8,496 nucleotides of DNA from SZUA-430 sp046153995 (GTDB lineage: Bacteria; Pseudomonadota; Alphaproteobacteria; Micropepsales; Micropepsaceae): NCBI GenBank assembly GCA_046153995.1, contig JBJXEH010000283.1, positions 1 through 8,496 on the forward strand, written 5' to 3'. A program made the translations under genes and the position numbers. The notes below the pieces were generated by a model. The model ran no database searches. It was not told where the DNA came from and saw only the letters and a program-made list of their open reading frames with translations. Numbering within the stretch: the stretch's first letter is position 1; the number at the start of each line of letters is the position of its first letter. This document shows positions 1-5,488 of the stretch, piece by piece.

Positions 1-110
1 GCGACCGCTCCAGCCGCACCGTCGATCATCCGAAGTTCGCCCGGATGCTTGACGTAGCCGGCGCGCTCCTCCGTGAGCACGCCGTCGCGGTCCAGCATCA
101 CAAGCTTCAT
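1..110 (-). CDS. HAD-family phosphatase, GmhB/histidinol-phosphatase-like (5' part only, cut by window edge)
   Basis: Only the first 36 residues are visible. They begin MKLVMLDRDGVLTEE and continue with a GYVKHPGEL segment. The DRDG motif (D7, D9) is HAD motif I, holding the nucleophile Asp and the general-acid Asp. A DRDGV start followed by a GYV-x2-P-x-E stretch is typical of D-glycero-D-manno-heptose-1,7-bisphosphate 7-phosphatase (GmhB) and the related histidinol-phosphatase phosphatases. GmhB-type enzymes dephosphorylate heptose bisphosphate in the cytoplasm for LPS core synthesis. The ATG overlaps the ftsX TGA as ATGA, so it is probably translationally coupled to ftsX and the last visible gene of the ftsE-ftsX operon. 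The HAD assignment is firm; the substrate is an inference, because specificity loops and motifs II-IV lie outside the window. Confidence 0.75.
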   Translation of the reverse strand, partial: MKLVMLDRDGVLTEERAGYVKHPGELRMIDGAAGAV

Positions 111-991
111 GGCATCCGGCCGAGCACGCGCAGCACCGTGAACCGCGCGGTCCACATCGCGATCAACCCCATCATCACCGGCACCAGCAGCAGCCACGTA
201 TAGTGCAGCGGCGAACTCACGAACTGCGGCAGGTACTGCGCACCCACCGGCGCCTCGCGGCTATCCATCAAGAAACTGCTGCCGACCAGCGTCACAGCCG
301 CAAGCACCAACCCGATAATCCCGCCGCGAACGCCCAGCCACAAAAAGTGCCGCTGAAACTCGTTCGCTATGAACACGTCCCGCGCGCCGATCATATGCAC
401 GACCTCGACGATCTCGCGATGCGCCTGCAGGCCCGCTTGCGTCGCAAAGATCACGATCGCAAGCGTCGCCGCCGTGATGAGCAGCAACACCGACCAGCCG
501 ACCGCTTCCGACGACGTCGCGAACGCGGCCAACTCCGCGTTCCACCGCTGGTGATCGTCGAGATGCGCTCCCGGCACACCGTCGCTGAGCGCGCGTCCCA
601 ACCCTTCCAACTCCACCGGCCCCGGCTGCAGCGTCACCTCGATCAACTGCGGCACCGGCAAATCTTGCAACACGTTCCCTTCGCCGAGCCACGGCTCCAG
701 CATCTTCTCGGCATCAGCCCGGCTCAGCGCCCGCGCCGCGAACACGCCGGGCCAGTTCTTCACGAGGCGCAGCGCCTCTTTCACTTGATCGTCAGCCGAG
801 ATTTGCGCCGACGGCAAAAGCTGCACCGTGACCGACCCCGAAAGTCCCTCCGTCCACTCGCTCGCCAGCCGCCCCAGCGTCAGCACGAAGCCGAGCGCCA
901 AACACGCAAGAAAACTCATCACCGCAACGATCGTGTGCAGCGTTGCGCCCGACGCGCTTTCGGCAGGCATCAAACCCGATGACCGGCTCAC
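107..991 (-). CDS. ftsX: Cell division protein FtsX (ABC transporter permease subunit)
   Basis: This 294-residue protein has the FtsX layout: a short cytoplasmic N-terminus, a first membrane helix at about 18-40, a periplasmic domain at about 41-162, and three more helices at about 163-187, 217-242 and 265-290. In the family, FtsX is the membrane half of FtsEX, which couples ATP hydrolysis by FtsE to activation of periplasmic peptidoglycan hydrolases at the septum. The cytoplasmic stretch between helices 2 and 3 (EIVEVVHMIGARDVFI) resembles the FtsX coupling helix, with its EIV.VM.LVGA-like signature. The GTG start (991-989) overlaps the ftsE TGA as GTGA, and the TGA overlaps the ATG of the next gene, so expression is probably coupled both ways. 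The length is normal for alphaproteobacterial FtsX. Identity rests on the topology and on the adjacent ftsE. Confidence 0.93.
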   Translation of the reverse strand: MSRSSGLMPAESASGATLHTIVAVMSFLACLALGFVLTLGRLASEWTEGLSGSVTVQLLPSAQISADDQVKEALRLVKNWPGVFAARALSRADAEKMLEPWLGEGNVLQDLPVPQLIEVTLQPGPVELEGLGRALSDGVPGAHLDDHQRWNAELAAFATSSEAVGWSVLLLITAATLAIVIFATQAGLQAHREIVEVVHMIGARDVFIANEFQRHFLWLGVRGGIIGLVLAAVTLVGSSFLMDSREAPVGAQYLPQFVSSPLHYTWLLLVPVMMGLIAMWTARFTVLRVLGRMP

Positions 992-1683
992 GCGCGCTTC
1001 GCCTCCGCCATGAACTCGTGCGGCTTGGCAACGGTCAGCTTGCCCTCCGCCAGCCGGTAGATGCGCGACGCCGGAACACGCTCCATGATCCGCGTGTCGT
1101 GCGTCGCGATCATCACGCAGGTACCGAGCTTATTGAGCTCGATGAAAAGCCGCATGATCCGCCCGCCGATTTCCGGGTCCACGTTGCCGGTCGGCTCGTC
1201 AGCCAGCAGTAACTCGGGCTTCGCCACCACGGCACGCGCAATCGCCACACGCTGCTTCTCGCCGCCCGACAGCGTCGCTGGTTTCGCGTTCAACCGGTTG
1301 CCGAGGCCGACCCACGACAGCAGCTCTTCCACCTCCGCGCGATACTGTCCCTCGGTTTCGCCCATCACGCGCCGCGGCAGCGACACGTTGTCGAACACGG
1401 TCAGGTGATCGAGCAACCGGAACTCCTGAAATACGACCCCGATCCGCCGCCTAAGCGCCGGCAGCTCGTCCCGTGGCGTCTCAGCGATGTCCCGCCCGAA
1501 CATCGAAATCGCCCCCCGGCAGGGCCGCTCCGCCAGGTAGATCAGTTTCAGCAGCGACGTCTTGCCCGCCCCCGAAGGCCCGGTGAGCAGGTGGAACGAC
1601 CCGGCGTCCAGCGTGAACGAAATGTCACGCAGGATTTCCGGCCCAAGTCCGTACCGCATCCCGACATTCTCGAAGCGGACCAC
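988..1683 (-). CDS. ftsE: Cell division ATP-binding protein FtsE
   Basis: This 231-residue ABC ATPase has every catalytic motif: Walker A GPSGAGKTS (35-43), Q-loop Gln86 in VFQEF, signature LSGGEKQ (138-144), Walker B LLLADEP (158-164) with Glu163, a D-loop at Gly166-Asp169, and switch His195 in ATHD. The N-terminal VRFENVGMRYG, the VFDNV segment and the lack of extra domains fit FtsE, as does the directly overlapping ftsX. FtsE binds the inner face of FtsX and powers FtsEX; in Caulobacter it also affects Z-ring organisation and cell separation. The start is GTG at 1683, supported by an AGAAGGA ribosome-binding site at 1690-1696, 6 nt upstream. It is the first gene of the minus-strand operon and is divergent from the zinc-ribbon gene. 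Confidence 0.96.
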   Translation of the reverse strand: MVRFENVGMRYGLGPEILRDISFTLDAGSFHLLTGPSGAGKTSLLKLIYLAERPCRGAISMFGRDIAETPRDELPALRRRIGVVFQEFRLLDHLTVFDNVSLPRRVMGETEGQYRAEVEELLSWVGLGNRLNAKPATLSGGEKQRVAIARAVVAKPELLLADEPTGNVDPEIGGRIMRLFIELNKLGTCVMIATHDTRIMERVPASRIYRLAEGKLTVAKPHEFMAEAKRA

Positions 1684-1796
1684 AATTATTCCTTCTGGGT
1701 TAATGGCTTAGGCGGAAACCCTGTGAGTGTCGCTTGCTTGCAGGTGCGAAGGGGTTGTGCAAAGTGTTGGAGAATCGACACGGGCTCAAGCCTGGA
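1684..1796. promoter_or_regulatory. Divergent intergenic region between ftsE and the zinc-ribbon gene
   Basis: These 113 bp must hold the promoters of both diverging operons. I see the ftsE ribosome-binding site at 1690-1696 and, just upstream of it, TTAACC on the minus strand (TTAA at 1700-1703), which resembles a CtrA half-site. No convincing -35/-10 pair stands out on either strand, so the region is assigned by position only. Confidence 0.35.
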
Positions 1797-2558
1797 ATGA
1801 TAATTACCTGCCCCCGCTGCGCAACTCGCTATCTGCTCGAAACTGGCGTCGTCCGACCGCCGGGCCGCCAAGTCCGTTGCGCGCGCTGTCAGCACGGTTG
1901 GTTCCAGGACGCGGCGCTTGACTTGCCGCCGCAGCCGCAGCCGATGCCCATTCCGATCCCTGTGGAGGACCCGCTAGGGCCCGCCATGCCGGTGACCGAC
2001 CGCACCCGCATGCTGCCGGCACCCTCCGCGCTTCAGCCGCCGCCGCGCTTCGAGATCCCGCAGCCGCATCCGATGTCCACAATGCCCCCGCCGGGCGCTG
2101 TGGCACCGAGCAATCGCCAGCGTGCCCGTTCGCGCTCGATGATGATGATGATGGCCGGCGGCGCAACGCTCGTCGGCACGCTGCTGCTGTTCTTCTTGCT
2201 GCCCAGCGACATCGCACGCCTCTGGCCAGCCTCCGCCAGCGTCTACAGCGCGCTGGGGATCGAGGTGAACATCTCCGGCTTCAAGATCATCGCCAGCCAC
2301 AGCCAAGAGTTGAACAACTCCGTCCCGGTGATCGTCATCAACGGTCAGATCATCAACGAAACCGACCGCGAGTTGGAGGTGCCGAAAGTGCGCCTCGCCG
2401 TTCGAGATGGCGGCGGCAAGGAAATCTACCACTGGACCGTCCTTGCCGATCAGTCGCGCCTCGGACCCCGTGAACACGGCACGTTCAAAGCCCGTCTTGA
2501 GAGCCCGCCGGCGGATGCCGCCGACCTCGAAGTCCGCTTCGCCAAGGTGGACGAATAG
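1797..2558 (+). CDS. Zinc-ribbon (MJ0042-type) single-pass membrane protein, DUF3426-like C-terminus
   Basis: The 253-residue product starts MIITCPRCATRY. Its N-terminal treble-clef zinc ribbon uses Cys5, Cys8, Cys28 and Cys31 (CPRC and CARC), as in the MJ0042/zinc_ribbon_5 family. A Pro-rich linker follows (about 43-105), then a basic stretch (RQRARSRS), one transmembrane helix (about 115-136) and a beta-rich periplasmic domain (about 157-250) that resembles DUF3426. The protein is therefore probably a type II membrane protein with its zinc finger in the cytoplasm. Its role is unknown, though genes of this kind commonly sit next to ftsE in alphaproteobacteria. I chose the ATG at 1797 because the zinc ribbon starts right there; an upstream in-frame TTG at 1734 would add 21 residues that match nothing. 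Five consecutive ATG codons (2139-2153) open the membrane helix. It heads an operon with hpt and the receiver gene. Confidence 0.82.
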   Translation: MIITCPRCATRYLLETGVVRPPGRQVRCARCQHGWFQDAALDLPPQPQPMPIPIPVEDPLGPAMPVTDRTRMLPAPSALQPPPRFEIPQPHPMSTMPPPGAVAPSNRQRARSRSMMMMMAGGATLVGTLLLFFLLPSDIARLWPASASVYSALGIEVNISGFKIIASHSQELNNSVPVIVINGQIINETDRELEVPKVRLAVRDGGGKEIYHWTVLADQSRLGPREHGTFKARLESPPADAADLEVRFAKVDE

Positions 2559-2559
2559 C

Positions 2560-3090
2560 GTGGCTGACTTGCAGCCGCTTTTCACCTCCGACGCCATCGC
2601 CGAACGCTTGGAAACGCTGGCGGAACATATCGCCCGCGCCATGCCGCCGGATTTCGCCGCCATCGCGATCCTCAAAGGCAGTTTCGTCTTCGCTGCCGAC
2701 CTGATCCGAAGCCTCATCGCCCACGACGTGAACCCGGAGGTCGATTTCATGACCTTGGCGAGCTATGGCACCGGCACTGTTTCGTCGGGCGAAGTGCGCC
2801 TCCTACGCGACGTCGAAATTCCCGTCGCCGGCCGTGAAGTCCTACTGATCGACGACATCTTGGACAGCGGCCGCACCGTCGCCTACGCCCGTCGCCACAT
2901 GCTGGAACGCGGCGCGAAGGCGGTGAAGGTGTGCGTCCTCCTCGACAAAACGTCAGGCCGCGAAACCGGCACGGAACACGCGGATTTTGTGGGTTTTCCC
3001 TGCCCACCCGCCTTTGTGGTGGGTTACGGCATGGACCACGCCCATAAATTCCGTGGACTGCCTTTTATAGCTGTTCTAAGCCAATCGTGA
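2560..3090 (+). CDS. hpt: Hypoxanthine phosphoribosyltransferase
   Basis: The 176-residue enzyme converts hypoxanthine (and usually guanine) plus PRPP to IMP or GMP in cytoplasmic purine salvage. The PRPP-binding loop VLLIDDILDSGRT spans 94-106, with Asp98-Asp99 and the catalytic-base Asp102. Other family hallmarks are ILKGSFVF (37-44, PPi loop), the flexible-loop stretch SYGTGTVSSG (68-77), purine-binding Lys130 in LLDK, and FVVGYGMD (152-159) with the KFRGLPFI tail. The start is GTG at 2560, with AAGGTGG upstream; a longer in-frame opening back to 2407 is only the overlap with the previous gene. The start lies 1 nt after the stop of the zinc-ribbon gene, implying translational coupling. The length matches the family (about 175-185). 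Confidence 0.94.
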   Translation: MADLQPLFTSDAIAERLETLAEHIARAMPPDFAAIAILKGSFVFAADLIRSLIAHDVNPEVDFMTLASYGTGTVSSGEVRLLRDVEIPVAGREVLLIDDILDSGRTVAYARRHMLERGAKAVKVCVLLDKTSGRETGTEHADFVGFPCPPAFVVGYGMDHAHKFRGLPFIAVLSQS

Positions 3091-3106
3091 CTGAAGAAGC
3101 ATGAGT

Positions 3107-3472
3107 ATGGCCAAACTGCTGATCGCCGAGAACGAACTGGCCCTGCGCGAATTTATCGCCCGGGGGCTGGAGCAGCGCGGCCATAAAGTCACCACTGCCC
3201 AAGACGGTTCCGAAGCGGTCGAGGCGCTGAAGAAGCACAAGTTCGACCTTTTGCTCACCGACATCGACATGCCGATCATGGACGGCATCGCGCTTTCCAT
3301 GACCGTCGGCCGCGAGTATCCGAAGACGAAGATCATCATCATGTCGGGCCACGAACATCAGATCGAACGCGCCCACGGCATGTCCGACCTCGTCTATCGC
3401 GTGATCTCAAAACCCTTCACGATCGCCGCCATCTGCGCCGTCGTGGACGACGTTTTGGCGAAAAAGAAATAG
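3107..3472 (+). CDS. Single-domain response regulator (CpdR-like receiver)
   Basis: This 121-residue stand-alone REC domain has no output domain. The phosphoacceptor is Asp52 (LLLTDIDMP), with Ser80 (IIMSG) and Lys102 (SKPF) as the conserved switch and phosphate contacts. At the acidic pocket the usual Asp/Glu-Asp pair reads Glu8-Asn9 (LIAENE), so the Mg2+-coordinating Asp is replaced. The QIERAHG...VYRVISKPF stretch resembles a widespread alphaproteobacterial receiver group related to CpdR, the ClpXP adaptor of Caulobacter, but it lacks features I would want for calling it true CpdR. The ATG at 3107 is preferred over that at 3101 because GAAGAAG (3093-3099) is then 7 nt away rather than 1. 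It closes the zinc-ribbon/hpt operon, 16 nt after hpt. The partner kinase or phosphotransferase is not in the window. Confidence 0.85.
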   Translation: MAKLLIAENELALREFIARGLEQRGHKVTTAQDGSEAVEALKKHKFDLLLTDIDMPIMDGIALSMTVGREYPKTKIIIMSGHEHQIERAHGMSDLVYRVISKPFTIAAICAVVDDVLAKKK

Positions 3473-3572
3473 CCGGTTTTCCGCCACTTTCTGAACTGCA
3501 CCTCCTAGTTGCGGCGAAAACGCGAAAATCATATCCGTGTCATGCGTAATTTTGGCTGAGAGCCGCCATTTC

Positions 3573-3631
3573 ATCCGTTATAAATCCGTGGCGGATCCGT
3601 TATGAAGCGTGGCACATCCGTTATGTGGCAC
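3573..3631 (+). repeat. Degenerate tandem repeat, about 21-bp unit, three copies
   Basis: ATCCGTTAT occurs at 3573, 3595 and 3616, and each copy runs on into a GTGGCRS word: copies of 22, 21 and 16 bp, head to tail. The third copy is shortened, so that GTGGCAC brackets ATCCGTTAT directly. The run is plainly visible in the sequence; its function is unknown. Confidence 0.75.
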
Positions 3632-3862
3632 GTACAGCAACTGCTCATTCCCGGCATTTCAGCGTTCGAAGCCGCACAACCGGCAGGTGAGTCTGTTTTG
3701 AGATTTGCGACCGGGCCAGGCCGCCGCCGAGCACGCATCCGCCCATCGCGAAGGCAGCATTGAAGCCGCTTCCGCCCGAAGTTTCCGATTCAATTTTCAA
3801 GTCGCAGCCGCTCGCGAGCCGAAACCCCGAGGGAAAGAACAATTATAGAACATTGTGGTAAG

Positions 3863-3887
3863 AAATCTACCGCCAACTGGTAGATTT
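3863..3887 (-). terminator. Hairpin 3' of the cysteine-rich lipoprotein gene, possible terminator
   Basis: AAATCTACC (3863-3871) and GGTAGATTT (3879-3887) form a perfect 9-bp stem with a 7-nt loop, 24 nt past the stop of the minus-strand gene. On the minus strand the stem is followed by a weak T-rich run (TTTCTT). It lies between convergent genes and could work in both directions. The stem is AT-rich, so termination strength is doubtful. Confidence 0.45.
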
Positions 3888-3911
3888 GCAGACCCGCGAC
3901 ATTACGCGCCC

Positions 3912-4391
3912 TTATGGCTCCTTCGGCATCATCCGTGTACGGAGCGCGCGCACGCGCTCGATCAGCGGCTGAGCTTCGGCGACTGTGGCACCGTGGTCGA
4001 ACGTGATCGTCTTGGTCCCTTTCGGCCCCACGATGGTCAGCGACTCCGCCCCGCCATCCGCGCAATCGGGACAACCGATCCTCTCCGGCAGCCCGTCGAT
4101 CTTGGCGGCCGCAGCCGCTGCGGCAATATCGTCCCATTCCTGAGCCGAAAGCGGTGACGTAAACCGCTGCGTCGGCAACCCGCTCGCCGCACCGCGCCCC
4201 CAAGCCTCGCGCGTCAGCACCGCCACGTTCGCCGAAATCTCAAGCGTCGTCTTGCAATAACCGGCGCACATCCCGAACGACGTCGTGGACGTGACTTTCG
4301 TCACCGCAGCCGGCTTCACGGCCCCGCTTTCGCAAGCGGCCAAACTGAACACCGCAACGGCGGCGAACGCGATACGTGCAAGAGTGTTCAT
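3912..4391 (-). CDS. Putative lipoprotein of unknown family with two cysteine pairs
   Basis: The 159-residue product opens with a lipoprotein signal peptide: MNTLAR, a hydrophobic core, then the lipobox LAAC with Cys20 as the predicted lipidated residue. The mature part has FGMCAGYC (Cys42, Cys46) followed by a TTLEIS strand, and later IGCPDCADGGAE (Cys107, Cys110) followed by short beta-strand segments (SLTIV, TKTITFDHGA) and a C-terminal helix. It should be anchored in the periplasm, where the four cysteines could form disulfides or bind a metal. The GxCxGYC word faintly recalls DUF6438-type domains, but I do not recognise the family with certainty. The ATG start is well supported by AAAGGAG 8 nt upstream. 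It is transcribed divergently from the TPR-motif lipoprotein gene. Confidence 0.8.
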   Translation of the reverse strand: MNTLARIAFAAVAVFSLAACESGAVKPAAVTKVTSTTSFGMCAGYCKTTLEISANVAVLTREAWGRGAASGLPTQRFTSPLSAQEWDDIAAAAAAAKIDGLPERIGCPDCADGGAESLTIVGPKGTKTITFDHGATVAEAQPLIERVRALRTRMMPKEP

Positions 4392-4572
4392 CGATCTGTC
4401 TCCTTTCGCGCAAGTCCCGCGCGCTCAACTATGTCGACGTCAAAGATGGCGGTTTCACGTCGGTAAAATGATGTCCGAAGGCCCCCGCTACGGCAAGCCC
4501 GGGCAAGCGATGAACAGGCGTCAAGCCTGGCAGCAAATCCGCGTGATCGTTCATTCGACCACGGGCGCGCAA

Positions 4573-4587
4573 TTAACCCGATACTAA
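4573..4587 (+). promoter_or_regulatory. CtrA-like box upstream of the TPR-motif lipoprotein gene
   Basis: TTAA-CCCGATA-CTAA matches the CtrA consensus TTAA-N7-TTAA at 7 of 8 fixed bases. TTAA is very rare here: by eye I find it only at this site and at 1700. The box lies 60 nt before the ATG at 4648, a fair distance for a CtrA-activated promoter. A related word (CTAACCCGCTCTAA, N6 spacing) follows at 4597-4610. CtrA is an alphaproteobacterial cell-cycle regulator; binding is inferred from the motif only. Confidence 0.35.
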
Positions 4588-4647
4588 GGCTACGCGCTAA
4601 CCCGCTCTAAGCGCGCCACCGCCTACGCTGGGGCCAAGCATAGAAAG

Positions 4648-5058
4648 ATGAGGGTGGCCGTGGGCGAGTTGGACAAAGTGCAGAGCGAGAGCGGGTTGCG
4701 CAAGCGCGCCGCCTCGATCGCGTTCGCCCTCTGTTTGTCGGCGTTTGCCACCGGCTGCGCGCATATCGATGCAATGTTCTCCTCCCCCGAACAGGCGGAT
4801 CCGAAACCCGTCCGCAAGCTCGCACCCAAAGCGGTTGCTGTCTCGCCCGAGCAACGCGCGGAAGCCAAGGCGCTGCACGCAACTGCCCTCGGCCAGATTG
4901 GTCGCGGCGCCATCGGACCCGCGACGTCGAACCTGACGCAAGCGGCGAAGCTCGACCCCACGAACGAACAGATCCGCCGCGACCTTGCACGCGCGAATCG
5001 CATGCGAAGCGCCGTCGCCGCCGGCGATGGGCCGGTGCGGCGCACAGCGATCGACTAG
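4648..5058 (+). CDS. Small putative lipoprotein with a single TPR-like motif
   Basis: The product is up to 136 residues. A basic n-region (GLRKRA, 16-21) and a hydrophobic core lead to ATGC with Cys37, a somewhat atypical lipobox because the -3 residue is Ala. After a Pro/Lys-rich linker, residues about 66-115 contain one helix-turn-helix of TPR type (AKALHATALGQIGRGAIGPA then LTQAAKLDPTNEQIRRDLARA), with the canonical AxxLDPTN turn. A single TPR suggests a protein-docking role or dimerisation at the envelope. The start is uncertain: the ATG at 4648 has a poor ribosome-binding site, and a GTG at 4678 would give a more usual 27-residue signal peptide. A CtrA-like box lies upstream. No close family is recognised. 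Confidence 0.7.
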   Translation: MRVAVGELDKVQSESGLRKRAASIAFALCLSAFATGCAHIDAMFSSPEQADPKPVRKLAPKAVAVSPEQRAEAKALHATALGQIGRGAIGPATSNLTQAAKLDPTNEQIRRDLARANRMRSAVAAGDGPVRRTAID

Positions 5059-5085
5059 CGCTCCCGCACCGTGTGTGCGCGTGGC

Positions 5086-5303
5086 GAGTCAGGCAGATTC
5101 AACACGAAGATCGCGAAGGTCCACGAAATAGCCACCAAGATGCGGAGTGCGTCCGCATTCTGTCGCTACCAGGCTGCCGACAGGAGCAATGGCGCGAAGC
5201 GCCAGTGGAAGGCAGGCGGGAGCCGCAACATTTCAACGGCCACAGAAACCTTCGTGGCTACTTCGTGGACCTTCGCGATCTTCGTGTTGAATCTGACAGA
5301 GTC
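5086..5303. repeat. Palindromic element 1: 56-nt inverted arms enclosing three hairpins
   Basis: The arms at 5086-5141 and 5248-5303 are inverted copies matching at 50 of 56 positions, with a perfect 34-bp core (5094-5127 against 5262-5295). Inside lie three hairpins: ATGCGGA/TCCGCAT (5140-5158), CTGTCG/CGACAG (5160-5183) and TGGCGC-GAA-GCGCCA (5190-5204). The arms contain CGAAG about every 9-11 bp, and each tip carries two GANTC sites. No transposase is present. The architecture suggests a MITE-like or REP-like non-autonomous repeat, or a transcribed multibranched RNA. It lies 27 nt past the TPR-motif lipoprotein stop, so it could also terminate or stabilise that transcript. Confidence 0.85.
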
Positions 5304-5488
5304 TCCACCGCCACAGCGATTGGCCCCACCGCTAAAGTGTCCAGCACATTCAGCGCATACTGTGCGCGGCGATGCGTCGCGTGACGCCGCGCACCGCAAT
5401 CCGATGATGAAGACTTGTTCAAGGGGGTCCGGCCGATTGCACGTTGCGAGCCCTTGCACGTCGCGACTCCTCAAGCGAGTCTGCGCCG
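5304..5488. other. Leader region of the patatin gene
   Basis: This part of the 430-bp gap has no gene. It contains the hairpin at 5362-5394, a direct repeat of TTGCACGTYGCGA (5437-5449 and 5454-5466, 17 bp apart) and an inverted pair of GANTC sites (GACTC 5465-5469, GAGTC 5477-5481) immediately before the ATG. No clear -35/-10 pair is seen, though the patatin promoter is presumably here. Confidence 0.4.
5362..5394. repeat. GC-rich hairpin upstream of the patatin gene
   Basis: GTGCGCGGCG (5362-5371) and CGCCGCGCAC (5385-5394) pair perfectly over 10 bp with a 13-nt loop. There is no following T run, so it does not look like a classical intrinsic terminator. It could be a regulatory stem or a third palindromic unit. 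Confidence 0.6.

Larger units (their letters stand above)
3473..3911. other. Gene-poor gap between convergent genes
   Basis: These 439 bp separate the receiver gene (plus) from the cysteine-rich lipoprotein gene (minus). They hold the tandem repeat at 3573-3631 and the hairpin at 3863-3887, listed separately, and a 10-bp perfect palindrome GCTCGCGAGC near 3810. A 65-codon minus-strand opening (3645-3842) has no recognisable domain and no good ribosome-binding site, so I do not call it a gene. The stretch could be decayed mobile DNA, but nothing identifies it. Confidence 0.5.

Noticed and set aside
203..982. Plus-strand open frame of 259 codons opposite ftsX
   Set aside because: It is an antisense shadow: the product is Arg/His/Gln-rich with no domain, and ftsX on the other strand is unmistakable. 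The same reasoning removes the plus-strand frames at 1061-1408 and 1405-1800 over ftsE.
1974..2750. Minus-strand open frame of 258 codons opposite the zinc-ribbon gene and hpt
   Set aside because: It spans two well-supported genes on the other strand and encodes low-complexity sequence rich in Arg, Ala and His.
3473..3524. Possible terminator after the receiver gene (CGGTTTTCCGCC against GGCGAAAACGCG)
   Set aside because: The inverted match is imperfect and the spacing long, with no T run after the second arm.
3655..3680. GCGTTCGAAGCC resembling a tRNA T-loop
   Set aside because: No acceptor, D or anticodon stems can be drawn around it.
3645..3842. 65-codon minus-strand open frame in the 3473-3911 gap
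   Set aside because: It has no recognisable domain and no convincing ribosome-binding site. The glycine-rich middle could be chance in GC-rich DNA, so it is not called as a gene.
4285..4587. 100-codon plus-strand open frame crossing the lipoprotein start
   Set aside because: Its first third is antisense to the signal peptide of the minus-strand lipoprotein and the rest covers the divergent leader; there is no domain.
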